Origin: JAFDZW01 sp964404255
Lineage (GTDB): Bacteria; Bacteroidota; Ignavibacteria; Palsa-1295
DNA: 64,000 nt
NCBI GenBank assembly: GCA_964404255.1
Contig: CAYOJJ010000004.1
Location: forward strand, 1 to 64,000
Direction: 5' to 3'
Part shown: positions 53,354-62,198 of the stretch, piece by piece
Position numbering within the stretch: position 1 is the stretch's first letter
Layout of the letters: every line of letters starts with the position of its first letter
Made by a program: the position numbers and the translations under genes
The notes under the pieces: model-generated
What the model saw: the letters and a program-made list of their open reading frames with translations, nothing else
What the model was told of the DNA's origin: nothing
The model's database searches: none

Positions 53354-53818
53354 TTACAATTTCGGAGCAACCTTTACTTCAGCGGCCCCATTGGTTGCAG
53401 TAAGCTCACCATTATTACATTCCGGTTCTGCTACTGCTACTATATCGATCCCATCGAGTTCCTGCCCCATATCCATTCTATTAAGGAATTGGATACGATG
53501 AGCTTTGATCTCCACAACAGTCCGGCTCTGGCCGGAATCATTATGGAGCGTTTTACTCTGTAACTCTCCGTCAACAAGAACGGCACTCCCCTTGCGTAAC
53601 CGCTCCATGCAGCTTTCAGCTAATTTGCTCCAAGCTACAACCCCGACATAGCAAACATCTTCTACCCATTGGTTATTGGGATCGCGATATTTGCGATTCG
53701 AGGCGATACAAAAATTTGCAACCGTCATCCCACTGGCCGTACGGCGAATCGTCGGATCCTTAGTCAGGTTTCCGGCGATCAGGATGCAGTTTATTTCGGG
53801 CATTTTTAAGCAATTCAT
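53354..53818 (-). CDS. ssb: Single-stranded DNA-binding protein
   Basis: 154 residues; an internal ATG at 53801-53803 (MPEINCILIAGNLTKD) is an equally likely start. OB-fold core: NCILIAGNLTKDPTIRRTASG, VANFCIASNRKY and VAWSKLAE. The C-terminus ends AAEVKVAPKL and lacks the acidic DDDIPF-type tip that normally recruits partner proteins. So it may be a specialised or paralogous SSB. It sits between rpsF and rplI in the common ribosomal operon order. Confidence 0.92.
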   Translation of the reverse strand: MNCLKMPEINCILIAGNLTKDPTIRRTASGMTVANFCIASNRKYRDPNNQWVEDVCYVGVVAWSKLAESCMERLRKGSAVLVDGELQSKTLHNDSGQSRTVVEIKAHRIQFLNRMDMGQELDGIDIVAVAEPECNNGELTATNGAAEVKVAPKL

Positions 53819-53889
53819 AGGGGGCTACGGCATGCTTAGGTGTTAAATAGCGACTCGGGTTTCTGCTCTTTGTTCTGCTAACCCAGCCA

Positions 53890-53933
53890 CGCGGCGCCCT
53901 GCGGCCGCGAGGAAGCCCGGTTATGCCGCCGGG
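53890..53933. other. GC-rich structured spacer between rpsF and ssb
   Basis: Two stems in tandem: CGCGGC/GCCGCG (53890-53895 with 53904-53909) and CCCGG/CCGGG (53916-53920 with 53929-53933), the second overlapping the rpsF stop. The spacer is much more GC-rich than its surroundings. It could be an RNA element controlling the ribosomal operon, or a remnant. No rpsR gene is present here. Confidence 0.35.
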
Positions 53934-54319
53934 TTTTCTGACTCAGCTTTCGAAGCCATCGATGCTGCGCGGCGGGTTTCGACGCTTTCAGCACGAGCTT
54001 TCATCGCCGCACGAGCGGCAAAATTCTCATCCGGCATCTCAAGGATCAGCCAGCGGAGTACTTCTTCATCCAAATGGAAGGCACGATCTACCTTTGCATT
54101 GGTTTCTCCCGGGGCTGTATAATGAAGCGAGACGTAAAAAGCGCTGGTTTGCTTATTTATGGGGTACGCAAGGCGGCGAACTCCCCATCGTTCTGTTTCG
54201 ATCAATTTGCCACCATTCTTGGTGACAACATCTTCAAAGCGCTTAATAGAAGCATTGATCCCTTCATCCTGAAGGGTCGTGGGTAATAAAAAGGTCGTTT
54301 CGTAACGTTTTTCGCTCAT
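53921..54319 (-). CDS. rpsF: 30S ribosomal protein S6
   Basis: 132 residues with a ferredoxin-like fold: MSEKRYETTFLLPTTLQ, LIETERWGVRRLAYPINKQT, AFYVSLHYTA and FHLDEEVLRWLI. A C-terminal Ala/Glu/Arg-rich tail (about 105-132) is longer than the core, as in other bacteria. S6 normally pairs with S18 in the ribosome, but rpsR is not in this operon. First gene of the rpsF-ssb-rplI set. Confidence 0.96.
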   Translation of the reverse strand: MSEKRYETTFLLPTTLQDEGINASIKRFEDVVTKNGGKLIETERWGVRRLAYPINKQTSAFYVSLHYTAPGETNAKVDRAFHLDEEVLRWLILEMPDENFAARAAMKARAESVETRRAASMASKAESENPAA

Positions 54320-54492
54320 GATAATAGTCCTATGGATACCGGAACATCCCGGCAGCCCCTTCCCTATCAGGATAGGAGCAGGTTAAAATTAGCGAGTTGT
54401 AAACAAAAATATCAAAAAACGGTTTCGTTAAAATGCTCCCTAATTATAGGTTCAGCAGCATCAAATCATTCAAAACCGGCAATTTGCAATGG

Positions 54493-55018
54493 CTAACTTT
54501 TGCTATCCCGAAGCTTCTGAAGCTTGGCAATAAGATATTGTGCGAATGTTTTTACCTCCCCTGTTAATTCACCGATCTGCCGATCGATCGCAAATATGTA
54601 TTCGCTACTATCTTGCTTGACCTCTAAATAGAGCCCGCAACCATCTGTACAATCCGGACAGCCAAATTTTCTTGGAGTTTCCGTTTTAAAGAATATTGCA
54701 GGGATACTATCTTTGATGGAAGCAACCATTGAAACTAAGATATTATCGGCTATTTCATTTGCAAAAGCAACAGGTTTTACTCGACCGCTTTTTAAAATAA
54801 CTATTTGTATGATCGGCAAAAAGCCTGTTAGTTCTGCAATCAAATTTATACATTGGAGCACAATCGCCTCCGCACTCTCCACAAAACATTCCGACAACAA
54901 AATACTCCATATGCCGGGGTGGTAGTTGGCTTGTATTGGAGGATACTGGTTGCGCCGATGAGGTACTATTGCAAAGTACAAGAAAAACTATACCGAGAAT
55001 AATTAAATTATTTACCAT
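54493..55018 (-). pseudogene. Small secreted protein gene with a frameshift (or sequencing indel)
   Basis: Two overlapping minus-strand frames join into one sensible product. The first frame starts at the ATG at 55016-55018 with a signal peptide (MVNNLIILGIVFLVLC) and a Cys motif GMFCGECGGDCAPMYKFD, continuing to about 54791. The second frame picks up there (VKPVAFANEIADNI) and continues with GCPDCTDGCGLYLEV to the stop at 54493. The switch falls at a TTTTAAAAA run near 54790-54798, a classic indel site. The composite would be about 170 residues with paired Cys motifs (CGEC..C and CPDC..C), resembling small Bacteroidota secreted proteins of unknown function. Either a recent pseudogene or an assembly error. 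Confidence 0.6.
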
Positions 55019-55105
55019 AACCTATGACCGGTTTTTTAATAACTACATTTATTCAGTAAAAAATAATTATCGGTGATAGCAATTCTAATGCCAGACTATA
55101 TAAAA

Positions 55106-55159
55106 AAACCTGTTAAAAAGAGAGTAATTTAAAAATTACTATTGCTTTTTAACAGGTTT
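55106..55159 (-). terminator. Intrinsic terminator of tRNA-Asn
   Basis: A 15-bp outer stem (55106-55120 with 55145-55159) and an 8-bp inner stem (55123-55130 with 55133-55140) form a long hairpin that begins 1 base after the encoded CCA. On the minus strand it is followed by TTTTTTTATA. Confidence 0.88.
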
Positions 55160-55160
55160 A

Positions 55161-55237
55161 TGGCTCCTGAGGTAGGACTTGAACCTACGACCCTCTGATT
55201 AACAGTCAGATGCTCTAACCAACTGAGCTACTCAGGA
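55161..55237 (-). tRNA. tRNA-Asn(GTT)
   Basis: A 77-base tRNA including encoded CCA. Acceptor TCCTGAG/CTCAGGA (55231-55237 and 55165-55171), D-arm AGCTCAGTTGGTTAGAGC, anticodon loop CTGTTAA giving GTT, and T-arm GTTCAAGTC. The discriminator is G. Followed directly by a strong terminator hairpin. Confidence 0.96.
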
Positions 55238-55385
55238 ATCAATTGGCGGGCTATAAACGCGCTATTTCTGGACGTTGTTCCCTTAAGTACCTCAAAATTA
55301 TCATTTAGTCATCTTTTCTTAAAAGAGCTCCCGCAACCAGCCATCCTAAACCTTCGTTGTTTACGACTCACAAACCTACGAGCCT

Positions 55386-57122
55386 GTGCCAGGAAAATTT
55401 ACGTTCGTTTTACACACCCATTTACCATATGTTCTGCATCATGGCAAATGGCCGTTCGGCTCGGACTGGCTAAGTGAAGCGGTAGCCGAGTGCTATCTGC
55501 CATTGCTTGGAGTATTGGATAGGCTTTCCGAACGCAATATCCGTACTCGGATATCGATGGCCTTTTCACCGGTTCTTCTCGAGCAACTTGCTGATGAAGA
55601 TTTTCCCGAGGTTTTTACCAACTATTGCACTGAGCGCATCGACCTCGCTGAAAAAGATATTCTCCTGTTTTCAAAAAATAAAGAACGACAGTATATTCCG
55701 CTTGCCCGCTATTGGAAAGAGTTTTATGAATCCTCGCTGAGAGCTTTTACTAACTGGTATAGCGGCGATCTTATTGGTGCTTTCAGAAGGCATAGCAATA
55801 ACGGCAGCCTTGATATAATGACCTGTGCAGCTACTCATGGGTATTTGCCTCTATTACTCGATGATAGGAATGTTCGTGCGCAACTGCGGGTAGCTATCGA
55901 TACACACCAAAAATACTTTGGCAAAGCTCCGCGCGGGATTTGGCTGCCGGAGTGTGCCTACCGACCGCGGTATTTCTGGAATCCGCCGGCCGGGGGAAAT
56001 GAAATAGTTGCTTATGCCCGCGAAAGAGCCGGTATTGAAGAGCTCCTTGCTGAAGTTGGCCTGGAATACTTTGTTGTAGAAGGCTCTCTGACAAAAGGTG
56101 GTATCGCAATGAACAGCTACAACGAATTATTGCGATCTCATCATGACGAATTTGAAAACGATAGCGATTGGACTCGATACGCTACTCATTATGCCGAGCA
56201 TGAAGAACGCTCTCTCTCCGAACTTTATAAAGTGCGCTCTACACATCGCCCCATCAAAGGACAACTTCCGGTTGTATTTTCTCGTGACCGGCGTACTTCC
56301 GAGCAAGTATGGTCCGGCGACATCGGCTATCCGGGCGATCCCAATTATTTAGAATTTCATAAAAAGCATCATAATTCGGGGTTGCGCTATTGGAAAGTAA
56401 GCGGTTCTCAGGTCGATTTAGCCAATAAAGATATTTATGATCCAAAGGCCGTAGAAGAACGTCTCCAATCACATGCCGAGCACTTCCTTTCACTGGTTGC
56501 CGATACGCTTACCAACCATACAGTAAAAACAGGACAGGAAGGTATTGTCTGTTCTCCATTTGATACCGAATTATTTGGCCACTGGTGGTTCGAGGGACCG
56601 CGCTTTATAGAAAAAGTCATTGAAACAATAGGCTCGCGCATCGATATTACCTTAACACATTGTGCTGAAGCCCTAGACGAACGCTCTCGTCCTTACCAAA
56701 CCATTGCCCTGCCTGAAGGCTCTTGGGGTGAAGGAGGCGGACATTATGTCTGGCTCAATCATACGGTCGTTGGTCTTTGGGATAAGATATATGAACTCGA
56801 AGATAGATTTTTGCAGAATATATCGAGGTATCGATTGCAAAAAAAACCTAAAAAAATACTCACTAATTATTTGAAGCAAGCAGCAAGGGAGCTCCTGCTT
56901 CTCGAAGCAAGCGATTGGCAGTTTCTTATCACTACTCAAAGTGCCGAAGAATATAGTAATACCAGATTCGAAAAACATTGTAAACGACTTTCAAAATTAT
57001 TGAAGATTGTTGATGGTCTATTCGATCGGGAGGAAACCTCGAAGAAAGAGAAAGAATATCTTAAAAAGGTATCCCACGATGACCATCCCTTCTCTGAAAT
57101 CCGATTAGAGCATTGGCTATAA
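55386..57122 (+). CDS. GH57 glycoside hydrolase, probable 1,4-alpha-glucan branching enzyme
   Basis: 578 residues from a GTG start. GH57 retaining enzyme; the branching-enzyme type forms alpha-1,6 links in glycogen. Conserved regions: HTHLPYVLHHGKWPFGSDWL at the N-terminus, IWLPECAYRP with the catalytic nucleophile Glu (about 197), SPFDTELFGHWWFEGP with the acid/base Asp, and WGEGGGHYVWLNH near the C-terminal helical domain. The motifs and size fit GH57 branching enzymes better than amylases. No other glycogen genes are adjacent. Confidence 0.9.
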   Translation: MPGKFTFVLHTHLPYVLHHGKWPFGSDWLSEAVAECYLPLLGVLDRLSERNIRTRISMAFSPVLLEQLADEDFPEVFTNYCTERIDLAEKDILLFSKNKERQYIPLARYWKEFYESSLRAFTNWYSGDLIGAFRRHSNNGSLDIMTCAATHGYLPLLLDDRNVRAQLRVAIDTHQKYFGKAPRGIWLPECAYRPRYFWNPPAGGNEIVAYARERAGIEELLAEVGLEYFVVEGSLTKGGIAMNSYNELLRSHHDEFENDSDWTRYATHYAEHEERSLSELYKVRSTHRPIKGQLPVVFSRDRRTSEQVWSGDIGYPGDPNYLEFHKKHHNSGLRYWKVSGSQVDLANKDIYDPKAVEERLQSHAEHFLSLVADTLTNHTVKTGQEGIVCSPFDTELFGHWWFEGPRFIEKVIETIGSRIDITLTHCAEALDERSRPYQTIALPEGSWGEGGGHYVWLNHTVVGLWDKIYELEDRFLQNISRYRLQKKPKKILTNYLKQAARELLLLEASDWQFLITTQSAEEYSNTRFEKHCKRLSKLLKIVDGLFDREETSKKEKEYLKKVSHDDHPFSEIRLEHWL

Positions 57123-57227
57123 AATGCGAAGTACCTCGGATTAAGGATACCTCCTATCCGGCAGGATTATTATTCTAATGGTATAAAAAATAAGAATTTG
57201 TCCCTATTTTTTACACCGGGAATAGTG

Positions 57228-57235
57228 TATTTTTG
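57228..57235 (+). promoter_or_regulatory. TATTTTTG promoter-like box
   Basis: An exact match to TAnnTTTG, 41 bases ahead of the ATG at 57277. A TTTG at 57197-57200 is 27 bases upstream, somewhat far for the -33 element. Same octamer as upstream of nuoE and of the gene at 33340. Confidence 0.4.
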
Positions 57236-57276
57236 TAATAGTATTGTACCATTGTATTTATTATATTATTATACTT

Positions 57277-58338
57277 ATGAGATCACTTGTTACAAGCATG
57301 TTTTTATTGGTTATAAGTGCTACGGTTGCACTATCGCAGCCGACAATCACCTACGACCAATTCGTACAGGCATTCAATACCACTGTTGGAATGCAAAGCG
57401 GCGATTCGTACACCGCCACCGATGTCAGCGGATTAAGCACATTGATCGCGATGTCAGGGGCGAACCAGACCTGGGATATAAGCTCCCGCACCTATACAAA
57501 GCAATCGGATACGGCAACCTATTCGCTGGTTCCAGCCTCTTCGGCGCCGCTTTCTTCCGACCCCGCTTTTACCGGTGCCACCCATGTACTCAAAATTATC
57601 CCAACTGACCAGACGCTTCCGATTGTCTATGCATTCTATAAGATAGACCAATCGGGATATTATATAATGGGTTTTGTTGAGGATTCATCCGGCCAGTATA
57701 ATGCCCTTAAGTATTCACCGCCGATGCAGCAATTAAAATTTCCGTTGACTTATAATACAACCTGGACTTCAACCTCCAATATATCGGTTCCAGGCCTTCC
57801 GCCGGGAGCAACTTATACTATGCAGGTTGATGCAACGGTCGATGGCTATGGAACATTAAAAATTCCAGGCACTACTGCCGAGTGTCTGAGAATCAAGAGA
57901 ACTACAACGACGACGATTGGTTTTGGTGGATTCAATCAGACCACTATCACTGACGACTATGAATTCAGTACTTCTACCGGTCAATCGGCCAGCATTTCTA
58001 CCGACCAAAACCATCAGCCGGTATCTCTTACGTATTCCGTTCGCGGAGGCAGTGATGATGTAAAAGCAGTGTCGGACGAACATCCGTCAGTTATGATCAC
58101 TGCTAACCCGGCCGTAAGCCAAACCTCGGTACAGATCTCAATGGCAAAAGATGCGCCGGCTACCTTGAGCATTCTTGATATTACCGGCCATGAGATCGCT
58201 GTCCCCTTCTCGGGATTTGCCCATCGGGGAGTAACGACCATCGACTTAAATACCGAACACCTTGCCAATGGAATCTATATGCTCCGCTTACAGAGCTCGG
58301 CTGGTGTATCGGCTGCGAAATTAATAGTATCCCATTAA
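57277..58338 (+). CDS. T9SS-sorted secreted protein, unknown function
   Basis: 353 residues from the ATG at 57277 (MRSLVTSMFLLVISATVALSQ); the upstream TTG at 57244 only adds a non-signal leader. Body of unknown fold, rich in Thr/Ser. Residues about 275-353 are a sorting domain (VMITANPAVSQTSVQI ... LANGIYMLRLQS). A TATTTTTG promoter-like box (57228-57235) lies 41 bases ahead of the start. Monocistronic, ending at a strong terminator. Confidence 0.78.
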   Translation: MRSLVTSMFLLVISATVALSQPTITYDQFVQAFNTTVGMQSGDSYTATDVSGLSTLIAMSGANQTWDISSRTYTKQSDTATYSLVPASSAPLSSDPAFTGATHVLKIIPTDQTLPIVYAFYKIDQSGYYIMGFVEDSSGQYNALKYSPPMQQLKFPLTYNTTWTSTSNISVPGLPPGATYTMQVDATVDGYGTLKIPGTTAECLRIKRTTTTTIGFGGFNQTTITDDYEFSTSTGQSASISTDQNHQPVSLTYSVRGGSDDVKAVSDEHPSVMITANPAVSQTSVQISMAKDAPATLSILDITGHEIAVPFSGFAHRGVTTIDLNTEHLANGIYMLRLQSSAGVSAAKLIVSH

Positions 58339-58354
58339 AGGATCTACTGTCTAT

Positions 58355-58386
58355 AAAAAAGCCCCGTAATTACGGGGCTTTTTTTA
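58355..58386. terminator. Bidirectional intrinsic terminator
   Basis: AAAAAAGCCCCGTAATTACGGGGCTTTTTTT is a near-perfect hairpin with A-run and T-run, shared by the convergent genes ending at 58338 (plus strand) and 58384 (minus strand). It overlaps the stop codon of the minus-strand gene. Confidence 0.92.
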
Positions 58387-59799
58387 TTCAGCAGGTTCTG
58401 CATGAATCACGATCCGGTTTATTTCAGGATAGCGGGTACGAAGGTTCTTTTCTACAACAGTAGAAACTTCATGAGCTTCAAATAAAGATTGTGTTTTATC
58501 GAGCTCGATAACCACTGTCAGCTTGAGATCGCCGTTGGTTTCGTTTCTCAGCAATTCCAACTGTTTAACACCCTTGACTGGTGCAGTACTCAGGATGTAA
58601 TGCTCAAGAACAGAAGGAGCGAGTTCGCCGGATGGCTCGATGCGTTTTATATGATGTAATTCCGCATCAGAACGCTCTTCTTCCAAATGAACTACAATTT
58701 CTCTGATCTGAGGCAGTTCTTCTCGAATACGATTTTCTATTTTCGTACTGAGGGCATGCGCCTCCTCGAAAGAGCTATTTTGGCGAAATTCCAGATGAAG
58801 GTCGAGTGTGAGCTCATCACCTTCGCTCCTGGCAAGTTCGATATTATGCGGTAGTACTCCGTATTCACTCGATACCAGCTTGATGGTCTCGAATGCCGAT
58901 TCCGAAGAAGTTTTTATTGGCATCGGGAAAAAATTTACTTCGGCTCTCGGGAATAATTGCTGTACTGCCTGTTCGCAATTAGAAAGTATGTATTCCACGG
59001 AAGCGAACGGAAGAACCCGGTTAATGACAACGGCTCCATCGACGAATAATGATGGACCGGAATGCCTCATGCGAAGTCTCCTTATTCCAATAACTCCATC
59101 GAGACTCTGCAAGGTCTTTTCGATCTCTATATAATCTTCATTTGAACGTACCCTATCGGTTAGGCCGTCGATGGCTTCTTTACCTTGTCTAAGACTCAGA
59201 TAGGCAACGAAGGCCGATACCCCCAGAGCGGCATAGTTATCGGCAGAATGAACAGAAAAGAAATGGTAAATTAAAATACCGATAAGTACTGCTATGTTGC
59301 TAAGTCCATCGACAAGAAAATGCAATGCATCGGTTTGCAGAGCTTTAGAACCAGAATGCTGTCCTGCATGATGCAGTTTATAGGAACGCCATCCATCAAG
59401 CAGACAGGAAACGATAAGCACTACAAAAGTAAAAGCATCGATCTCAAGCGTATCGGCATGAGGATGAATAAGCCGGCCGGCCGCTTCAATAAATATCCAG
59501 ACTGAAACTCCTAATAATAAAATACTTTGAAAGAGCGAAACTAAGACATCAAATTTCCCGTGACCATAAGGATGGTCTTCATCAGCCGGTAAATATGCAA
59601 CCCGTACGGCAATTAATGACAGTAAGACTGCAAACAAATCAAGGGCCGATTCACTGGCAAGCGAAAGGAGGGCAAGCGAACCGGAAAGGATACCACCGAT
59701 AGTCTTTAACCCTACCAAAAGCAGTGTGATAAATACGGAGATCCATGCCGCCTGAACCGCTTCTGTTTGATGGGAATGATGGGAAGAAGGATGCGACAA
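58384..59799 (-). CDS. Cation diffusion facilitator (CDF) transporter with three C-terminal dimerisation-like modules
   Basis: 471 residues from a TTG start; an in-frame stop lies two codons upstream and no ATG is available before the first helix. The N-terminus is His-rich (HHSH). Six membrane helices occupy about 15-205. Family motifs: SESALDLF in helix 2 (Glu where FieF has its first Asp, the second Asp conserved), HPYGHGK in the loop, and HFLVDGLSN in helix 5 (His and Asp conserved). The cytoplasmic part is about 265 residues and reads as three ZT_dimer-like modules (about 215-295, 300-385 and 390-471), each with a two-strand plus EEAHALSTK/FEAHEVST helix pattern. Most CDF proteins have one. 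Likely Zn2+ or Fe2+ efflux. Confidence 0.87.
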   Translation of the reverse strand: MSHPSSHHSHQTEAVQAAWISVFITLLLVGLKTIGGILSGSLALLSLASESALDLFAVLLSLIAVRVAYLPADEDHPYGHGKFDVLVSLFQSILLLGVSVWIFIEAAGRLIHPHADTLEIDAFTFVVLIVSCLLDGWRSYKLHHAGQHSGSKALQTDALHFLVDGLSNIAVLIGILIYHFFSVHSADNYAALGVSAFVAYLSLRQGKEAIDGLTDRVRSNEDYIEIEKTLQSLDGVIGIRRLRMRHSGPSLFVDGAVVINRVLPFASVEYILSNCEQAVQQLFPRAEVNFFPMPIKTSSESAFETIKLVSSEYGVLPHNIELARSEGDELTLDLHLEFRQNSSFEEAHALSTKIENRIREELPQIREIVVHLEEERSDAELHHIKRIEPSGELAPSVLEHYILSTAPVKGVKQLELLRNETNGDLKLTVVIELDKTQSLFEAHEVSTVVEKNLRTRYPEINRIVIHAEPAE

Positions 59800-59879
59800 T
59801 GCTTAAGGTTGGTGCTTGTGAAGCAGTAATCCGTTCACGTACTGGGGAGCCATGAACGACGACATACATTCCGAAGAAG

Positions 59880-59963
59880 TGCCCGAGGCGAGACTCGAAC
59901 TCGCACAGCCTCACGACTACTGCGCCCTGAACACAGCGTGTCTACCAATTTCACCACTCGGGC
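59880..59963 (-). tRNA. tRNA-Leu(CAG)
   Basis: An 84-base class II tRNA. Acceptor GCCCGAG/CTCGGGC (59957-59963 and 59881-59887) with discriminator A at 59880. Anticodon loop TTCAGGG gives CAG. Long variable arm and T-arm GTTCGAGTC. CCA not encoded. It lies in the 359-base gap between the CDF and speA genes. Confidence 0.94.
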
Positions 59964-60158
59964 TATTATAGAGCGGCAAATAACAGCCTGCTTACGGATA
60001 GAATTCCGCTAACTCCTTTATATGCAGCAGAAGTGCATTTCACCGGATGCTGCTATTAATTTATTGTAAGAAATGGAAATCCACGAACTAAAGCCTTATT
60101 TTTTTTATTATTGCACCGCACGCACTATTTCTATTATTTTACCCGGGAAACTGACGAA

Positions 60159-62129
60159 ATGACCACTGAAGTCTTGGATTGGACTATCGAAGATTCTGTC
60201 GCTACCTATAATATCGATCGATGGGGCTTAGGCTATTTTTCCATCAACGACGTCGGAAATGTTACTATTTCGCCTCTTCGCGAAGCAGGGGCAACGATTG
60301 ATATAAAGGATGTACTGCGCGAAGCCCAGGATAGAGGTCTTCAATTTCCAATGGTACTGCGTTTTCAGGACCTACTACGCGATCGTGTCGAATCCTTAAA
60401 TCGTGCTTTTAATGAAGCTATTTCCGAGAGTAAGTATACCGGCCAATACTTTGGTGTCTTCCCTATTAAGGTCAATCAACTTCGGGAAGTAGTCGAAGAG
60501 ATCGCCGATGCCGGTAAACCATTCCATTATGGCCTTGAAGCCGGTTCAAAACCAGAATTGTATTCTGCACTCGCTACCCATCGCGATCAGGAATCGCTCA
60601 TCATTTGTAATGGCTACAAAGATGCAGCCTTTATACGTACGGCAAATATCGGTCGTAAACTCGGTAAAAAAGTTATCCTCATAGCGGAAAAGCTCGAAGA
60701 GATCAAAGCGATCCTCGATATTAGCCGCGAGGCAGGTATCGAGCCCTGGATCGGAGTAAGAATTCGTCTTGCGGCCAAAAGCTCCGGCATCTGGGCTACC
60801 TCCGGCGGAGAATCTGCTAAGTTCGGGCTTTCAACGCTCGATCTTATGGAAGCCGTAGAATATCTTCGTGCTGCCGGTGCTCTCGATGCGCTGCGAATGG
60901 TACACTTCCATATTGGCTCGCAGATCCCGGATATTCAATCGATCAAAAAAGCAACCCGTGAAGCTGCACGATATTATGCAAAGCTTAAGAAGATTGGATT
61001 TGATAAATTAGAATACATCGATGTCGGCGGTGGTCTTGGTGTCGATTATGATGGCAGCCGCACCCTATTCCACTCCTCGACTAATTATTCGCTTGATGAA
61101 TATGCCGGTGATTGCATCTTTAATATCAAAGATGTCTGCGATGAGGAAGGTGTCCCCCATCCGAACATTGTTTCCGAATCCGGTCGTGCTATCGTAGCCC
61201 ATCACTCCGTGCTTATCGTGCAGGTATTCGGCACTATTGAGAAAACAAAGGCTGAGTATAATCTTGAGGTCAGTCCGACCGATCATAAATGGATCAAGCA
61301 GCTCGCCGAGGTAAAAGAGTATATTCTTGAAAACCCGCGTGTAGCCTTGCATGATGCGCTGCAGATAAAAGAAGAATCCCAGACAGCATTCGAACTTGGC
61401 ATTCTCGATCTTCGTACAAAAGCAAAGATCGAAACATTTTACTGGGCTATTGTCGAAGAGATCAGTGAATATTACCAGAAGCGGATTCAGGAATCGGAAG
61501 ATGAAGAATCTATCCCTGAAGAAATTTCCGAATTAGTCCCGCATCTCGCCGATCAATATTTGTGCAACTTCAGTGTCTTTCAGAGCCTTCTCGATCATTG
61601 GGCTTTAGGGCAAATATTCCCTATTATGCCTATCCAACGGCTTAATGAAGCGCCGCTGATGCAGGGTACGCTCGTCGATATCACTTGCGATTCCGATGGA
61701 AAGATCAGCCGCTTTGCCGATATTAAAGATGTCAGGAAAACGCTGCCATTACATCCACTTCAAAATGGCGATCCTTATTATATCGGTCTTTTTATGACGG
61801 GCGCTTATCAGGATATTATGGGCGACCTGCATAATCTTTTTGGCCGGGTTAATGAAGCTCATGTCTTTCTCGATCCGGATGAAGATTCCGGTTTCTATAT
61901 CGAAGAGACCATTAGCGGCAATACAATCGCCCAGGTACTTGAACTCACTCAGTATTATCCGAACGATCTCGTCAGAAGCGTGAAAGAGCAGATCAATGAT
62001 GCGATCAAAACCGACCGCTTAAAACCCAGCGAAGGAATGAGACTTCTGGCCGAATATGAAAAAGGGTTGACCGATCATACCTATCTGACCTTTACTAATA
62101 ATAACTTTAGTACAAACGGGATTTCTTAA
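60159..62129 (+). CDS. speA: Biosynthetic arginine decarboxylase
   Basis: 656 residues from the ATG at 60159 (MTTEVLDWTIEDSVATYNID); the TTG at 60111 would add a spurious leader. PLP-dependent enzyme converting arginine to agmatine for polyamine synthesis. PLP-binding Lys in FGVFPIKVNQL, glycine-rich VDVGGGLGVDYDG (IDVGGGLGVDYDGS), HFHIGSQIPD, and the C-terminal FSVFQSLLDHWALGQIFPIMP are all typical of SpeA. Length and motif order match the family. Monocistronic, with a perfect 20-bp terminator downstream. Confidence 0.95.
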   Translation: MTTEVLDWTIEDSVATYNIDRWGLGYFSINDVGNVTISPLREAGATIDIKDVLREAQDRGLQFPMVLRFQDLLRDRVESLNRAFNEAISESKYTGQYFGVFPIKVNQLREVVEEIADAGKPFHYGLEAGSKPELYSALATHRDQESLIICNGYKDAAFIRTANIGRKLGKKVILIAEKLEEIKAILDISREAGIEPWIGVRIRLAAKSSGIWATSGGESAKFGLSTLDLMEAVEYLRAAGALDALRMVHFHIGSQIPDIQSIKKATREAARYYAKLKKIGFDKLEYIDVGGGLGVDYDGSRTLFHSSTNYSLDEYAGDCIFNIKDVCDEEGVPHPNIVSESGRAIVAHHSVLIVQVFGTIEKTKAEYNLEVSPTDHKWIKQLAEVKEYILENPRVALHDALQIKEESQTAFELGILDLRTKAKIETFYWAIVEEISEYYQKRIQESEDEESIPEEISELVPHLADQYLCNFSVFQSLLDHWALGQIFPIMPIQRLNEAPLMQGTLVDITCDSDGKISRFADIKDVRKTLPLHPLQNGDPYYIGLFMTGAYQDIMGDLHNLFGRVNEAHVFLDPDEDSGFYIEETISGNTIAQVLELTQYYPNDLVRSVKEQINDAIKTDRLKPSEGMRLLAEYEKGLTDHTYLTFTNNNFSTNGIS

Positions 62130-62143
62130 AATTCAGGCTTATA

Positions 62144-62186
62144 AATAATAAAGCCTTCCTTTAAACTAAAGGAAGGCTTTATTATT
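62144..62186. terminator. Bidirectional intrinsic terminator between speA and smc
   Basis: A perfect 20-bp stem (62144-62163 with 62167-62186) around a 3-base loop, with AAAT and TTTT flanks, between the convergent speA and smc genes. Confidence 0.92.
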
Positions 62187-62198
62187 TTAAATGATAGT

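Noticed and set aside
53821..53920. Possible rpsR (S18) remnant between rpsF and ssb
   Set aside because: The gap is about 100 bases and shows no S18-like basic frame.
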